From: Sphingomonas panni
GTDB lineage: Bacteria; Pseudomonadota; Alphaproteobacteria; Sphingomonadales; Sphingomonadaceae
Assembly: GCF_022664435.1 (NCBI RefSeq)
Contig: NZ_JAKREU010000001.1
Location: forward strand, 496,001 to 560,000
Reading direction: 5' to 3'
DNA length: 64,000 bases
This document shows, piece by piece, positions 57,189 through 64,000 of the stretch (the stretch's first letter is position 1; each line of letters begins with the position of its first letter). Both the position numbers and the translations under genes were made by a program. The notes beneath the pieces were generated by a model. It saw only the letters and a program-made list of their open reading frames with translations, was not told the DNA's origin and ran no database searches.

Positions 57189-58481
57189 CTACCCGCCCAG
57201 AACGTGCATCCACATCGGCTTGCCCAGCACGCTGACCGAGCTTTCCAGCTTCTCCAACGCCGCCGCGACGCAGCGTTCCGGGCCTTCATGGGTGACGATC
57301 GCCACCAGCACGCTGCCATCGGCATTGGCGCCGCGCTGCATCAGGCTTTCGATCGAGACGCCGGCGTCGCGCATCGCGGCGGCGATTTCGGCCAGCACGC
57401 CGACCTTGTCCGCGACCTGCAACCGGACATAGGCCCGCCCGCGCCGCTCGCCTGCCGATTCGGGCGCGGCGGCAGCCAGCGAGGCGGCGGGCATGGCATA
57501 GGGCGGGCCGAATTCGCCGCGGGCGATGTCGATCAGGTCGGCGACCACCGCGCTGGCGGTCGGCCCGTCACCTGCCCCGCGCCCCTGGAAGAACAGCCGT
57601 CCGACGAAATTGCCCTCGGCCACCACGGCGTTCAGCGAGCCGGTGACATGCGCCAGCGGATGGTCGAGCGGAATCAGATGCGGATGTACCCGCTGGAACA
57701 GGCCGTGCGGCCCGGCCTCGCCCACGCCGACCAGGCGGATGCGATAGCCCAAAGCTGCCGCCTCCGCGATATCGGCGGCCAGCACGTGGCGGATACCGGT
57801 CACCGCGACCGCATCGAACGCCGGTTGCGTGCCGAACGCGATGCTGGCGAGGATCGACAGCTTGTGCGCGGCATCGACGCCATCGATGTCGAAGCTCGGG
57901 TCCGCCTCGGCAAAGCCCAGTGCCTGCGCCTCGGCCAGCACCTCGGCGAAATCGCGGCCTTCGCTCTCCATCTTGGACAGGATGAAGTTGCAGGTGCCGT
58001 TGAGGATGCCGAAGACCTGCGAAATCTCGTTCGCCGCCGCGCCTTCGCGCAGGCCCTTGATGACCGGCACGCCGCCAGCCACCGCCGCTTCGAACTTCAG
58101 CGCGACGCCCTTTGCCTCGGCGGCCTTGGCGAGTTCGAGGCCGTGATGCGCGATCATCGCCTTGTTCGCGGTGACGAAGCTCTTGCCCGCCGACAGCGCG
58201 CCCCGCGCCAGCGTCAGTGCCGGGCCGTCCGAACCGCCGATCAGTTCGACCACGACATCGGCATCGCCGGCATGGACCAGCGCGGCGGTGTCATCGACCC
58301 ATTGGTAGCGCGACAGGTCGACGCCCCGGTCGCGCGAGCGGTCGCGCGCCGATACCGCGACGACCTCGATCGGACGACCGGCACGCCGCGCGATCAGCTC
58401 GCCATTGGTTTCGATCAGCCGAATGACCCCCGCGCCCACGGTTCCAAGGCCGGCGATGGCGACGCGGAGCGGTTCGGTCAT
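57189..58481 (-). CDS. hom: Homoserine dehydrogenase
   Basis: Reduces aspartate semialdehyde to homoserine for Thr and Met; 430 aa. VAIAGLGTVGAGVIRLIE is the NAD(P) site, GGVPVIKGLREGAAANEI and NGTCNFILSKME belong to the catalytic domain, and a C-terminal ACT domain (about 350-430) gives allosteric control. AGAGGAAGAT precedes ATG 58481. Confidence 0.97.
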   Translation of the reverse strand: MTEPLRVAIAGLGTVGAGVIRLIETNGELIARRAGRPIEVVAVSARDRSRDRGVDLSRYQWVDDTAALVHAGDADVVVELIGGSDGPALTLARGALSAGKSFVTANKAMIAHHGLELAKAAEAKGVALKFEAAVAGGVPVIKGLREGAAANEISQVFGILNGTCNFILSKMESEGRDFAEVLAEAQALGFAEADPSFDIDGVDAAHKLSILASIAFGTQPAFDAVAVTGIRHVLAADIAEAAALGYRIRLVGVGEAGPHGLFQRVHPHLIPLDHPLAHVTGSLNAVVAEGNFVGRLFFQGRGAGDGPTASAVVADLIDIARGEFGPPYAMPAASLAAAAPESAGERRGRAYVRLQVADKVGVLAEIAAAMRDAGVSIESLMQRGANADGSVLVAIVTHEGPERCVAAALEKLESSVSVLGKPMWMHVLGG

Positions 58482-58513
58482 ATCTTCCTCTGGTTTCACA
58501 CGTAACAAAATTG

Positions 58514-58536
58514 CGGCCGGAGCGTCGCTCCGGCCG
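58514..58536 (-). terminator. Hairpin between oxygenase and hom genes
   Basis: A GGCCGGAG / CTCCGGCC stem with a 5-base loop; on the minus strand a GCAATTTTGTT tail follows. It could terminate the oxygenase transcript before hom. Confidence 0.65.
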
Positions 58537-58593
58537 GTTTCGTGTCTCTAGAGGCTGGAACGCGGGAGGGAAAGGGCGTTGACCTACCTCTAC

Positions 58594-58688
58594 CGTCATC
58601 CCCGCAAAGGCGGGGATCCATATACGCAAAGGTATCGAAAGAGTCGAAACGGCAGCGGCAATGGATTCCCGCCTTCGCGGGAATGACG
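58594..58688. repeat. Bipartite palindromic element, about 95 bp
   Basis: Left hairpin CGTCATCCCCGCAAAGGCGG followed by GGATCCATA; right inverted unit ATGGATTCCCGCCTTCGCGG ending ATGACG. Matches 14005-14101 and 22968-23063 in layout and length. Confidence 0.92.
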
Positions 58689-58696
58689 GCCATACG

Positions 58697-59650
58697 TTAC
58701 TTCTTGATGAGACCGATCTCGACCAGCCGCTCGTACAGATAGTCGTGCGAGCTGATCGGCGTCGGGTAGCGGTTCGGGCGTTCCTCGCTGATGCAGCCCG
58801 GCAGCGTCTCGATCAGGAAATCGGGTGCCGGGTGGAGGAAGAACGGCATCGAATAGCGCGAATGGCCGCGGCGTTCCGGTGCCGGGTTCACGACGCGGTG
58901 GGTGGTGGACGGCAGGACATGGTTGGTCAGCCGCTGCAGCATGTCGCCGACATTGACGACCATCGCACCCGGCGGCGGTGCGACCGGCAGCCAGCGGCCA
59001 TCGCGGTCGAGCAGTTCGAGGCCGGCTTCCTCCGCACCCAGCAACAGGGTGATGAGGTTGATATCCTCATGCGCGCCGGCGCGGACTTCGGGTGCGTCGG
59101 CGGGAACCGGCGGATAATGGAGCAGACGCAGGACCGAATTGCCGTCCTTGACCGCGCGGTCGAACCAGTTCGGCTCCAGCCCAAGATAGCGCGCGATCGC
59201 CGACAACAGCCGGTCGCCCGCCGCGTCGAGCGCGGAAAACAGGTCGAGGAACGCTTCGCGAAATCCTTCCGGCCGGTCGGGCCAGACATTGGCGGGCATG
59301 ACGTCGCCATAACGATGGCCGGCGGCCAGTTCGCGACCGACATGCCAGAATTCCTTCAGATCGACATGGGTCGCGCCCTTGGCGATCTCGGTCTTGAACG
59401 GGGTATAGCCGCGCGCACCGCCGCCGCCTTCGACGAAATAGCGACGCTTTTCCTCCTCCGGCAGATCGAAGAACGCCTTGGTCATCGCCCAGGCGCGGTC
59501 GATCACGCCCTGGTCGACGCCATGGTCGGACACCATCGCGAATCCGAAGCGTTGGAACGATTCGCCGAAATCGCGGGCGAAGCCGTCGGGGTCCTGCTCC
59601 GCCTGCGCCATCGAAATCAGCGGAACCTGCGAAAGCGGCGTGTCGGCCAT
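58697..59650 (-). CDS. 2-oxoglutarate/Fe(II) oxygenase (isopenicillin-N-synthase family)
   Basis: A 317-aa double-stranded beta-helix oxygenase. The N-terminal DIOX_N-like region is followed by the iron triad: AHEDINLITLL (His and Asp) and STTHRVVNPAP (His), and HSRYSMPFFLHP carries the Arg that binds 2-oxoglutarate. The substrate is unknown; similar alphaproteobacterial enzymes act on varied small molecules. The gene is divergent from the MFS exporter with about 120 bp between the starts. Confidence 0.88.
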   Translation of the reverse strand: MADTPLSQVPLISMAQAEQDPDGFARDFGESFQRFGFAMVSDHGVDQGVIDRAWAMTKAFFDLPEEEKRRYFVEGGGGARGYTPFKTEIAKGATHVDLKEFWHVGRELAAGHRYGDVMPANVWPDRPEGFREAFLDLFSALDAAGDRLLSAIARYLGLEPNWFDRAVKDGNSVLRLLHYPPVPADAPEVRAGAHEDINLITLLLGAEEAGLELLDRDGRWLPVAPPPGAMVVNVGDMLQRLTNHVLPSTTHRVVNPAPERRGHSRYSMPFFLHPAPDFLIETLPGCISEERPNRYPTPISSHDYLYERLVEIGLIKK

Positions 59651-59768
59651 TGGTCTGAAATCCTGAAAGATACGGGTACAAACGATGAAGATAGACGTGC
59701 TGCGCGCGGACGAACAGGGTCATCCTTTGCGTGACCCGGCGGACGACATGGGCCATGGAGGCGGCGTT

Positions 59769-61022
59769 ATGTCCCAGACCATCGAATCCCCCGCCGAAAC
59801 ACTCGCGCCGCCGCCCTCCGCCGACCGCTCCCCGCTGCCCTTCGGCGAGTTCGTGACGCTGATCGCGGCGCTGATGGCGCTGACCGCGCTGGGGATCGAT
59901 TCGATGCTGCCCGCGCTGCCCGCGATCGGTGCGGCGCTGGACGTCGCCGAACCCAATAGCCGCCAGTTCGTCATCACGTCGTTCCTGATCGGCTTTTCGG
60001 TCGCGCAGCTGGCCTATGGGCCGCTGGCCGACCGCTATGGCCGGCGACCGGTGCTGATCTTCGGCCTGATCGCCAGTGCGATCACCAACCTGGTCGCGGC
60101 CGTGTCGGGCAGCTTCGTGCTGCTGCTGATCGCACGGTTCGCCTCCGGCGCCGCGGTCGCGGGCGCGCGGGTAGTGACGGTGGCGCTGGTGCGCGACTGT
60201 TATTCGGGCCGGGCGATGGCGCGGGTGATGAGCCTCGCCTTCATCTTCTTCATGGCGGCGCCGGTGCTGGCACCGTCGTTCGGTGAACTGGTGCTGGCCT
60301 TTGCATCATGGCGCTGGATTTTCGGCGGGATCGCGATCGTCACCGCGATCATCCTCGCCTGGTTCGTGCTGCGGATGCCGGAGACGCTCCCGGAATCCGA
60401 ACGACAGCCGCTGGAGCCGGCGCGTATCCTGGCGGGCTATCGCATGGTGCTGCGCGATCGCTATGCGGTCGGCTACACCATGGCCGCCGCGCTGCTGCAG
60501 GGCGGGCTGTTCGGCTTTGTGGGGTCGATCCAGCAGATCATGGACGTGACGTTCGAACGGCCCAAGCTGCTGACCATCGTCTTCGCCTGCGTTGCCGGTA
60601 CCATGGCGGCGGGATCGTTCTTCAATTCGCGGATCGTGATGCGGTTCGGTACGCGGCTGATCTCGCACGCCGCCTTGCTGGGCCTGATCGCCGTGGCCGC
60701 CGTCCATCTCGCGGTGACGCTGGCCGGACTGGAGTCGCTGGCGAGCTTCATCGTGCTGCAGGCGATGATGATGGCCTGTTTCGGCCTCGCAACCTCCAAT
60801 TTCTCGGCGATGGCGATGGAGAATATGGGCACGATCGCCGGCACCGCATCGTCGTTGCAGGGGTTCGCGTCGATGCTGACCGGCGCGGTGCTGGGCGCCA
60901 TCATCGGCCAGTCGTTCGACGGGACGACGGTGCCGCTGTACGGCGGGTTCCTGGGGCTGGGGCTGATCGCGCTGCTCGTCGTGTTTCGTACCGAACATGG
61001 CCGGCTGTTCCGCCGGGGGTAG
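59769..61022 (+). CDS. Bcr/CflA-type drug exporter (MFS, DHA1)
   Basis: A 417-aa, 12-TM exporter. ALTALGIDSMLPALPAIGAAL in TM1, YGPLADRYGRRPVLIFGL as motif A between TM2 and TM3, and APVLAPSFGELVLAF as motif C fit the Bcr/CflA group. A GGAGG sits 9 bp before ATG 59769; an upstream frame from 59685 is not needed. Divergent from the oxygenase. Confidence 0.92.
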   Translation: MSQTIESPAETLAPPPSADRSPLPFGEFVTLIAALMALTALGIDSMLPALPAIGAALDVAEPNSRQFVITSFLIGFSVAQLAYGPLADRYGRRPVLIFGLIASAITNLVAAVSGSFVLLLIARFASGAAVAGARVVTVALVRDCYSGRAMARVMSLAFIFFMAAPVLAPSFGELVLAFASWRWIFGGIAIVTAIILAWFVLRMPETLPESERQPLEPARILAGYRMVLRDRYAVGYTMAAALLQGGLFGFVGSIQQIMDVTFERPKLLTIVFACVAGTMAAGSFFNSRIVMRFGTRLISHAALLGLIAVAAVHLAVTLAGLESLASFIVLQAMMMACFGLATSNFSAMAMENMGTIAGTASSLQGFASMLTGAVLGAIIGQSFDGTTVPLYGGFLGLGLIALLVVFRTEHGRLFRRG

Positions 61023-61078
61023 GAACCCGCCCCGCCGCCCACGGGTTTCCCCTGCCTGAGACCAACAGGAGACGCGTA

Positions 61079-61420
61079 ATGGGCGGGCATCAGGTGAGCG
61101 GACAGGGTACCGGCGACGACGGCTATGACGAGGATGGCTATGACGAAAGCCAGCGCGCCGAAATCCTCGAAGCGACGCGTGACGGGCCGAGCGACGGCAC
61201 GATCCTGACCGACCTCGAACCCGATCTGGGCATGTCCGACGACGAGGACGAGGACGAATTCGCCATGGTCGACGACGAAGTCGCCGAAGAGGACGAGGAC
61301 GTGACGATCACCGGACAGGGCGACCAGTCCGAGGACGAGTTGCAGGAGGATTTCGACGAGGACAACCTCGCCGAGGATGGTGACCTGAACGATACCGACG
61401 GGCAAGCGATCAACCCATGA
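61079..61420 (+). CDS. Highly acidic small protein, unknown
   Basis: 113 aa, with roughly one third Asp/Glu, e.g. SDDEDEDEFAMVDDEVAEED. No domain recognised and probably disordered. AGGAG lies 7 bp before the ATG. It overlaps the next lipoprotein gene by 4 bp, so it is part of a three-gene operon with the thioesterase. Low pI and lack of a signal peptide suggest a cytoplasmic role such as cation or protein binding (speculative). Confidence 0.75.
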   Translation: MGGHQVSGQGTGDDGYDEDGYDESQRAEILEATRDGPSDGTILTDLEPDLGMSDDEDEDEFAMVDDEVAEEDEDVTITGQGDQSEDELQEDFDEDNLAEDGDLNDTDGQAINP

Positions 61421-62031
61421 GGATCGCGGGCGGAGCCGCGCTGGCGCTCTTGCTGGCGGGATGCGGCGGTGGAGAGACGGCGGGGAACGATGCGGCGGCG
61501 AATGCCTCCTTCCCGGCCGAACCGGTACCCGCCGCTGGCTCGCCGACCCCGGTGACGCCCGCGACCACCCTGCCGGCGGGTGAGGGCATTCCCGGCGTCT
61601 CCGCGCCGCCCCCCGCTCCCTCGCCCATGGCCGAACCGGGCGCGACGGAGGCGGCGCAGGTCGTGCGCGACTATTTCGCAGCGATCGGCGACAAGCGCTA
61701 CGGCGATGCTTGGCGATTGTGGCAGGGCGTCGGACAGGCGTCCGGCATGTCGCAGGCGGCCTTTGCCCAGTCCTTCGCGAAATATGCCGAATATCGCGCG
61801 ACGATCGGCACGCCGGGCCGGATCGATGCCGGGGCCGGGCAACGCTATATCCAGATACCGGTGCAGGTCAGCGGCAAGCTGCGCGACGGCACCCCGGTGT
61901 CGATGGCCGGGCCGGTCACATTGCACCGGACCGGCGATATCGATGGCGCGACCGCCGAACAGCGGGCATGGCGGATTTCGGACAGCGGCCTGAAGCCCCG
62001 TCCGCGAACGGAGCCGACCGTCCCGCAATGA
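61417..62031 (+). CDS. Lipoprotein of unknown function
   Basis: A 204-aa lipoprotein with the lipobox LLAGC (Cys16) and a Pro/Ala linker, then a compact domain (about 80-190) with AAQVVRDYFAAIGDKRYGDAW, resembling an NTF2-like cone fold. Overlaps both neighbours by 4 bp. Role unknown. Confidence 0.78.
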   Translation: MRIAGGAALALLLAGCGGGETAGNDAAANASFPAEPVPAAGSPTPVTPATTLPAGEGIPGVSAPPPAPSPMAEPGATEAAQVVRDYFAAIGDKRYGDAWRLWQGVGQASGMSQAAFAQSFAKYAEYRATIGTPGRIDAGAGQRYIQIPVQVSGKLRDGTPVSMAGPVTLHRTGDIDGATAEQRAWRISDSGLKPRPRTEPTVPQ

Positions 62032-62426
62032 CCGCCCCCCGCTTTACCCGTTCGATCACCGCCGGCCCGGACGATATCGACGAACTCGGCCATGTGAACA
62101 ATGCGGTCTGGGTCCGCTGGATTCAGGACGTCGCGGTCGAGCATTGGATGGCGGTAGCGACCCCCGAACAGCAGGCGGCCTATGTCTGGGTCATCACCCG
62201 CCACGAGATCGACTATCGCGGCAATGTCGCCGCCGGGGAAACGGTGACGGCGGAGACCTGGGTCGGCGAAGCGCCACGCGGTGCCCGGTTCGACCGATTG
62301 ATGCGCTTCACCGGCGAGGACGGCAGGGTGAAGGTCGATGCGCGCACGACTTGGGCGGTATTGGACCGGCAAAGCGGACGGCTGGTGCGCGTGCCGGCCA
62401 ATGTCGCCGAGCGATTTCTGGGTTGA
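62028..62426 (+). CDS. Acyl-CoA thioesterase (4HBT hotdog fold)
   Basis: A 132-aa single hotdog domain. DDIDELGHVNNAVWVRWIQD carries the conserved HVNN motif and acidic residue of the 4HBT/YbgC family, and ITRHEIDYRGNVAAGETVTA the second conserved stretch. Predicted to hydrolyse acyl-CoA; chain length unknown. Last gene of the acidic protein-lipoprotein-thioesterase run. Confidence 0.88.
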   Translation: MTAPRFTRSITAGPDDIDELGHVNNAVWVRWIQDVAVEHWMAVATPEQQAAYVWVITRHEIDYRGNVAAGETVTAETWVGEAPRGARFDRLMRFTGEDGRVKVDARTTWAVLDRQSGRLVRVPANVAERFLG

Positions 62427-62438
62427 AGCCATCGTCGC

Positions 62439-62469
62439 CCGTCACCCCGGCCGTACGCCGGGGCAACGG
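62439..62469. terminator. Hairpin between convergent genes
   Basis: CCCCGGC - CGTAC - GCCGGGG with partly complementary flanks (CCGTCA / CAACGG), in the 54-bp gap between the thioesterase and SIMPL genes. Likely end of transcription for both. The core resembles the palindromic repeat family. Confidence 0.65.
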
Positions 62470-62480
62470 AGACGATTCCG

Positions 62481-63209
62481 TCAACGCAGCAGGAAGCGCA
62501 CCGACACGGTCGCGGTGAGGTCCTGTTCGCCCGCCGCAAGCGGGGTCGAATCCTGCATCTTCACCATCCGTGCCGATGCCATCATGGGTACCGCGATCGG
62601 CGGCTGGTCCCCGCCATTCTCGACGATCGACACGATGCGGTCGACTCGCATCCCCGCCGCCTTGGCGTAGAGTTCGGCACGCGCTCGTGCGCGGCGGATC
62701 GCATCGGTACGCGCCTCGTCCAGCGCCGCGTCGGCGGCATCGACCGACAGGGTCGGGCCGTCGATCTGGTTCGCGCCCTGCGCCACCAGCGCGTCGAGGA
62801 TCGACCCGCTCTTCGCCACGTCGCGGAAGCGGACCGACACGCTGTTGCTCGCCTGATAGCCGGTGATCGCCGGCGGCTGGTTCTCGGCATAGCGATATTG
62901 CGGCTGGAGCTGGATCTGCGCGGTCTGGATATCGCGCTCGGCGACGCCTGCCTTGCGCAGCGCGGCGACGACGCGGGTCATGCGCTGCGCATTGTCCGAC
63001 AGCGCGGCGGCGGCGGTCGGCGACTGGCTGACGACGCCGGCGCGGATCGTCGCGATATCGGGCACCCGCGTCGCCTTTCCTTCGGCCACGACGTCCAGCA
63101 GCGTCGCATCGGTCAGGATCGGGGCGGCGAGCGGCGCGACCTGCTGCGCGGCGGCGGGCAGCGCGCCACCGATGGCGGCCAGGATCAGGGCGGAACGGAG
63201 CATCGGCAT
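62481..63209 (-). CDS. SIMPL-domain (DUF541) periplasmic protein
   Basis: A 242-aa exported protein with signal peptide (1-22) and one SIMPL domain (about 38-240): VVAEGKATRVPDIATIRAGV, QTAQIQLQPQYRY, then GYQASNSVSVRFRDVAKSG and LDEARTDAIRRARARAELYA. The family includes E. coli YggE, linked to oxidative stress, with no firm biochemical role. Convergent with the thioesterase gene. Confidence 0.92.
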   Translation of the reverse strand: MPMLRSALILAAIGGALPAAAQQVAPLAAPILTDATLLDVVAEGKATRVPDIATIRAGVVSQSPTAAAALSDNAQRMTRVVAALRKAGVAERDIQTAQIQLQPQYRYAENQPPAITGYQASNSVSVRFRDVAKSGSILDALVAQGANQIDGPTLSVDAADAALDEARTDAIRRARARAELYAKAAGMRVDRIVSIVENGGDQPPIAVPMMASARMVKMQDSTPLAAGEQDLTATVSVRFLLR

Positions 63210-63325
63210 TTCCCTTTCGAATACAATCGCAACGATCCGGGTCGTTACGGGTCCGCGTCAAAACGCACGCTGAACGCAAACGATGCGAGGCTTGTCGTTC
63301 TTATCGAAAAACGCGATGTGTATGC

Positions 63326-63357
63326 TTGAGAAAGGTGCTGTATTGAGATAATACAGC
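63326..63357 (+). promoter_or_regulatory. RND adaptor promoter overlapped by a palindromic operator
   Basis: TTGAGA (63326-63331) and TAATAC (63349-63354) at 17-bp spacing. The perfect palindrome GCTGTATT-GAGAT-AATACAGC (63337-63357) covers the spacer and -10 box, ideal for repression, for example by a TetR-type regulator not seen in the window. Confidence 0.8.
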
Positions 63358-63394
63358 GCGGTCGAGGCTGGGGGCCTCCAATAGGATGGGGTGG

Positions 63395-64000
63395 ATGAAT
63401 TACGAATCGACGTCGATCGCGGGAGACCGCCCCATGCTGACCGGACCGGACGCTGCGCCACGGTCGCGCCGCCGGGCGGTGATCGTCGGGATCGTGGTCA
63501 TCCTGCTGGTCCTGGTCGGTGCCTTCTGGGCCTTTGGTCGCAAGAGCGGTGACGCGACGGCGGCGAAGGGACCGGCCGCGGCCGCCCCGGCCAGTGCCCT
63601 GCCCAAGGTGACGGTGGTCACCCCCGGCCGCGACACGGTGATGCGCACCGTGACCGGCACCGGATCGCTCGCCGCGCGGCGGGAAATGCCGGTCGGCGTC
63701 GTCGGCGAAGGCGGTCTGGTCACCCGGGTGCTGGTCGAGCCGGGCAGCTGGGTAAGCGCTGGACAAGTCCTCGCCACGGTCGACCGTTCGGTACAGGCGC
63801 AGACCGCCGAGTCGCTGGCCGCGCAGGTGCGCGTCGCCCGCGCCGATGCGCAGATCGCGCAGACCGAACTCGACCGGTCGAAGCAGCTGGTCGAGCGCGG
63901 GTTCGTGTCGAAGGCGGATATCGACCGCAAGACCGCCACCCGCGACGCCGCCAATGCGCGGGTCAGCGTGGCGCAGGCTCAGCTGGCCGAGACGCAGGCG
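63395..64000 (+). CDS. RND efflux periplasmic adaptor (AcrA/MexA type), N-terminal part
   Basis: At least 202 aa visible; cut by the right edge. N-terminus cytoplasmic, TM anchor (VIVGIVVILLVLVGAFWAFG), then the biotinyl-lipoyl-like part with PVGVVGEGGLVTRVLVEPGS and a coiled coil with SKQLVERGFVSKADIDRKTA. Start at 63395 (MNYESTS) is preferred; ATG 63386 and 63434 are in frame. An RND pump gene is expected just outside the window. Controlled by the promoter with palindrome upstream. Confidence 0.9.
   Translation, partial: MNYESTSIAGDRPMLTGPDAAPRSRRRAVIVGIVVILLVLVGAFWAFGRKSGDATAAKGPAAAAPASALPKVTVVTPGRDTVMRTVTGTGSLAARREMPVGVVGEGGLVTRVLVEPGSWVSAGQVLATVDRSVQAQTAESLAAQVRVARADAQIAQTELDRSKQLVERGFVSKADIDRKTATRDAANARVSVAQAQLAETQA

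Overview
The window looks like the chromosome of a sphingomonad-type alphaproteobacterium. The evidence is high GC, many ATGA/TGATG gene overlaps, a Mic60 (mitofilin)-like gene behind hemCD, an SDHAF4-like and an NDUFS4-like respiratory accessory protein, Coq7, a suc-lpd cluster of alphaproteobacterial type, an mprF-acvB pair, a large TonB-dependent receptor, and many small palindromic repeats in the gaps. No rRNA, convincing tRNA, insertion sequence, prophage or CRISPR array was seen. Both window ends cut genes: hemC at the left and an RND adaptor at the right.

Layout. 1-3.8 kb: hemC end, hemD, Mic60-like, glutaryl-CoA dehydrogenase, GNAT. 4-10 kb: AsmA, VOC protein, SDHAF4-like, RsmB methyltransferase, glycosyltransferase, sulfotransferase. 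10-14 kb: polytopic membrane protein, Pit phosphate transporter, small membrane protein. 14-18 kb: DUF2147, mprF and an AcvB/VirJ-type hydrolase in one run, predicted to make and break down lysyl-phosphatidylglycerol. 18-22.8 kb: an EmrA-EmrB-OprM tripartite pump with an opposing TetR gene and a promoter palindrome. 23-27 kb: MATE exporter and groESL behind a CIRCE element, closed by strong hairpins. 27-28.4 kb: EAL phosphodiesterase, second DUF2147, NDUFS4-like. 28.7-37.2 kb: TCA cluster mdh-[GIY-YIG element]-sucD-sucA-sucB-DUF1877-lpdA. 37.4-41.3 kb: orphan cpaF, double-DTG protease, small membrane protein, exported methyltransferase. 41.7-44.6 kb: phaR / phaC-like / phaA. 44.8-48.1 kb: TonB receptor. 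48.2-52 kb: proA-nadD-rsfS-rlmH-envC run. 52-57 kb: chemoreceptor, CtpA protease, dsbB, coq7, secreted orphan. 57-63.2 kb: homoserine dehydrogenase, 2OG-Fe(II) oxygenase, Bcr/CflA exporter, acidic protein, lipoprotein, thioesterase, SIMPL protein. 63.3 kb to end: RND adaptor with a promoter overlapped by a palindrome.

The most interesting structure is a 380-bp segment inside the TCA cluster. A small GIY-YIG nuclease gene lies between perfect 30-bp inverted repeats, each itself a hairpin. The same hairpin core, without the gene, forms compact bipartite palindromic elements of about 80-97 bp elsewhere in the window. This suggests a family of nuclease-associated mobile palindromes, with one gene-carrying member and several short derivatives. 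That is an inference from structure and similarity; movement has not been shown.
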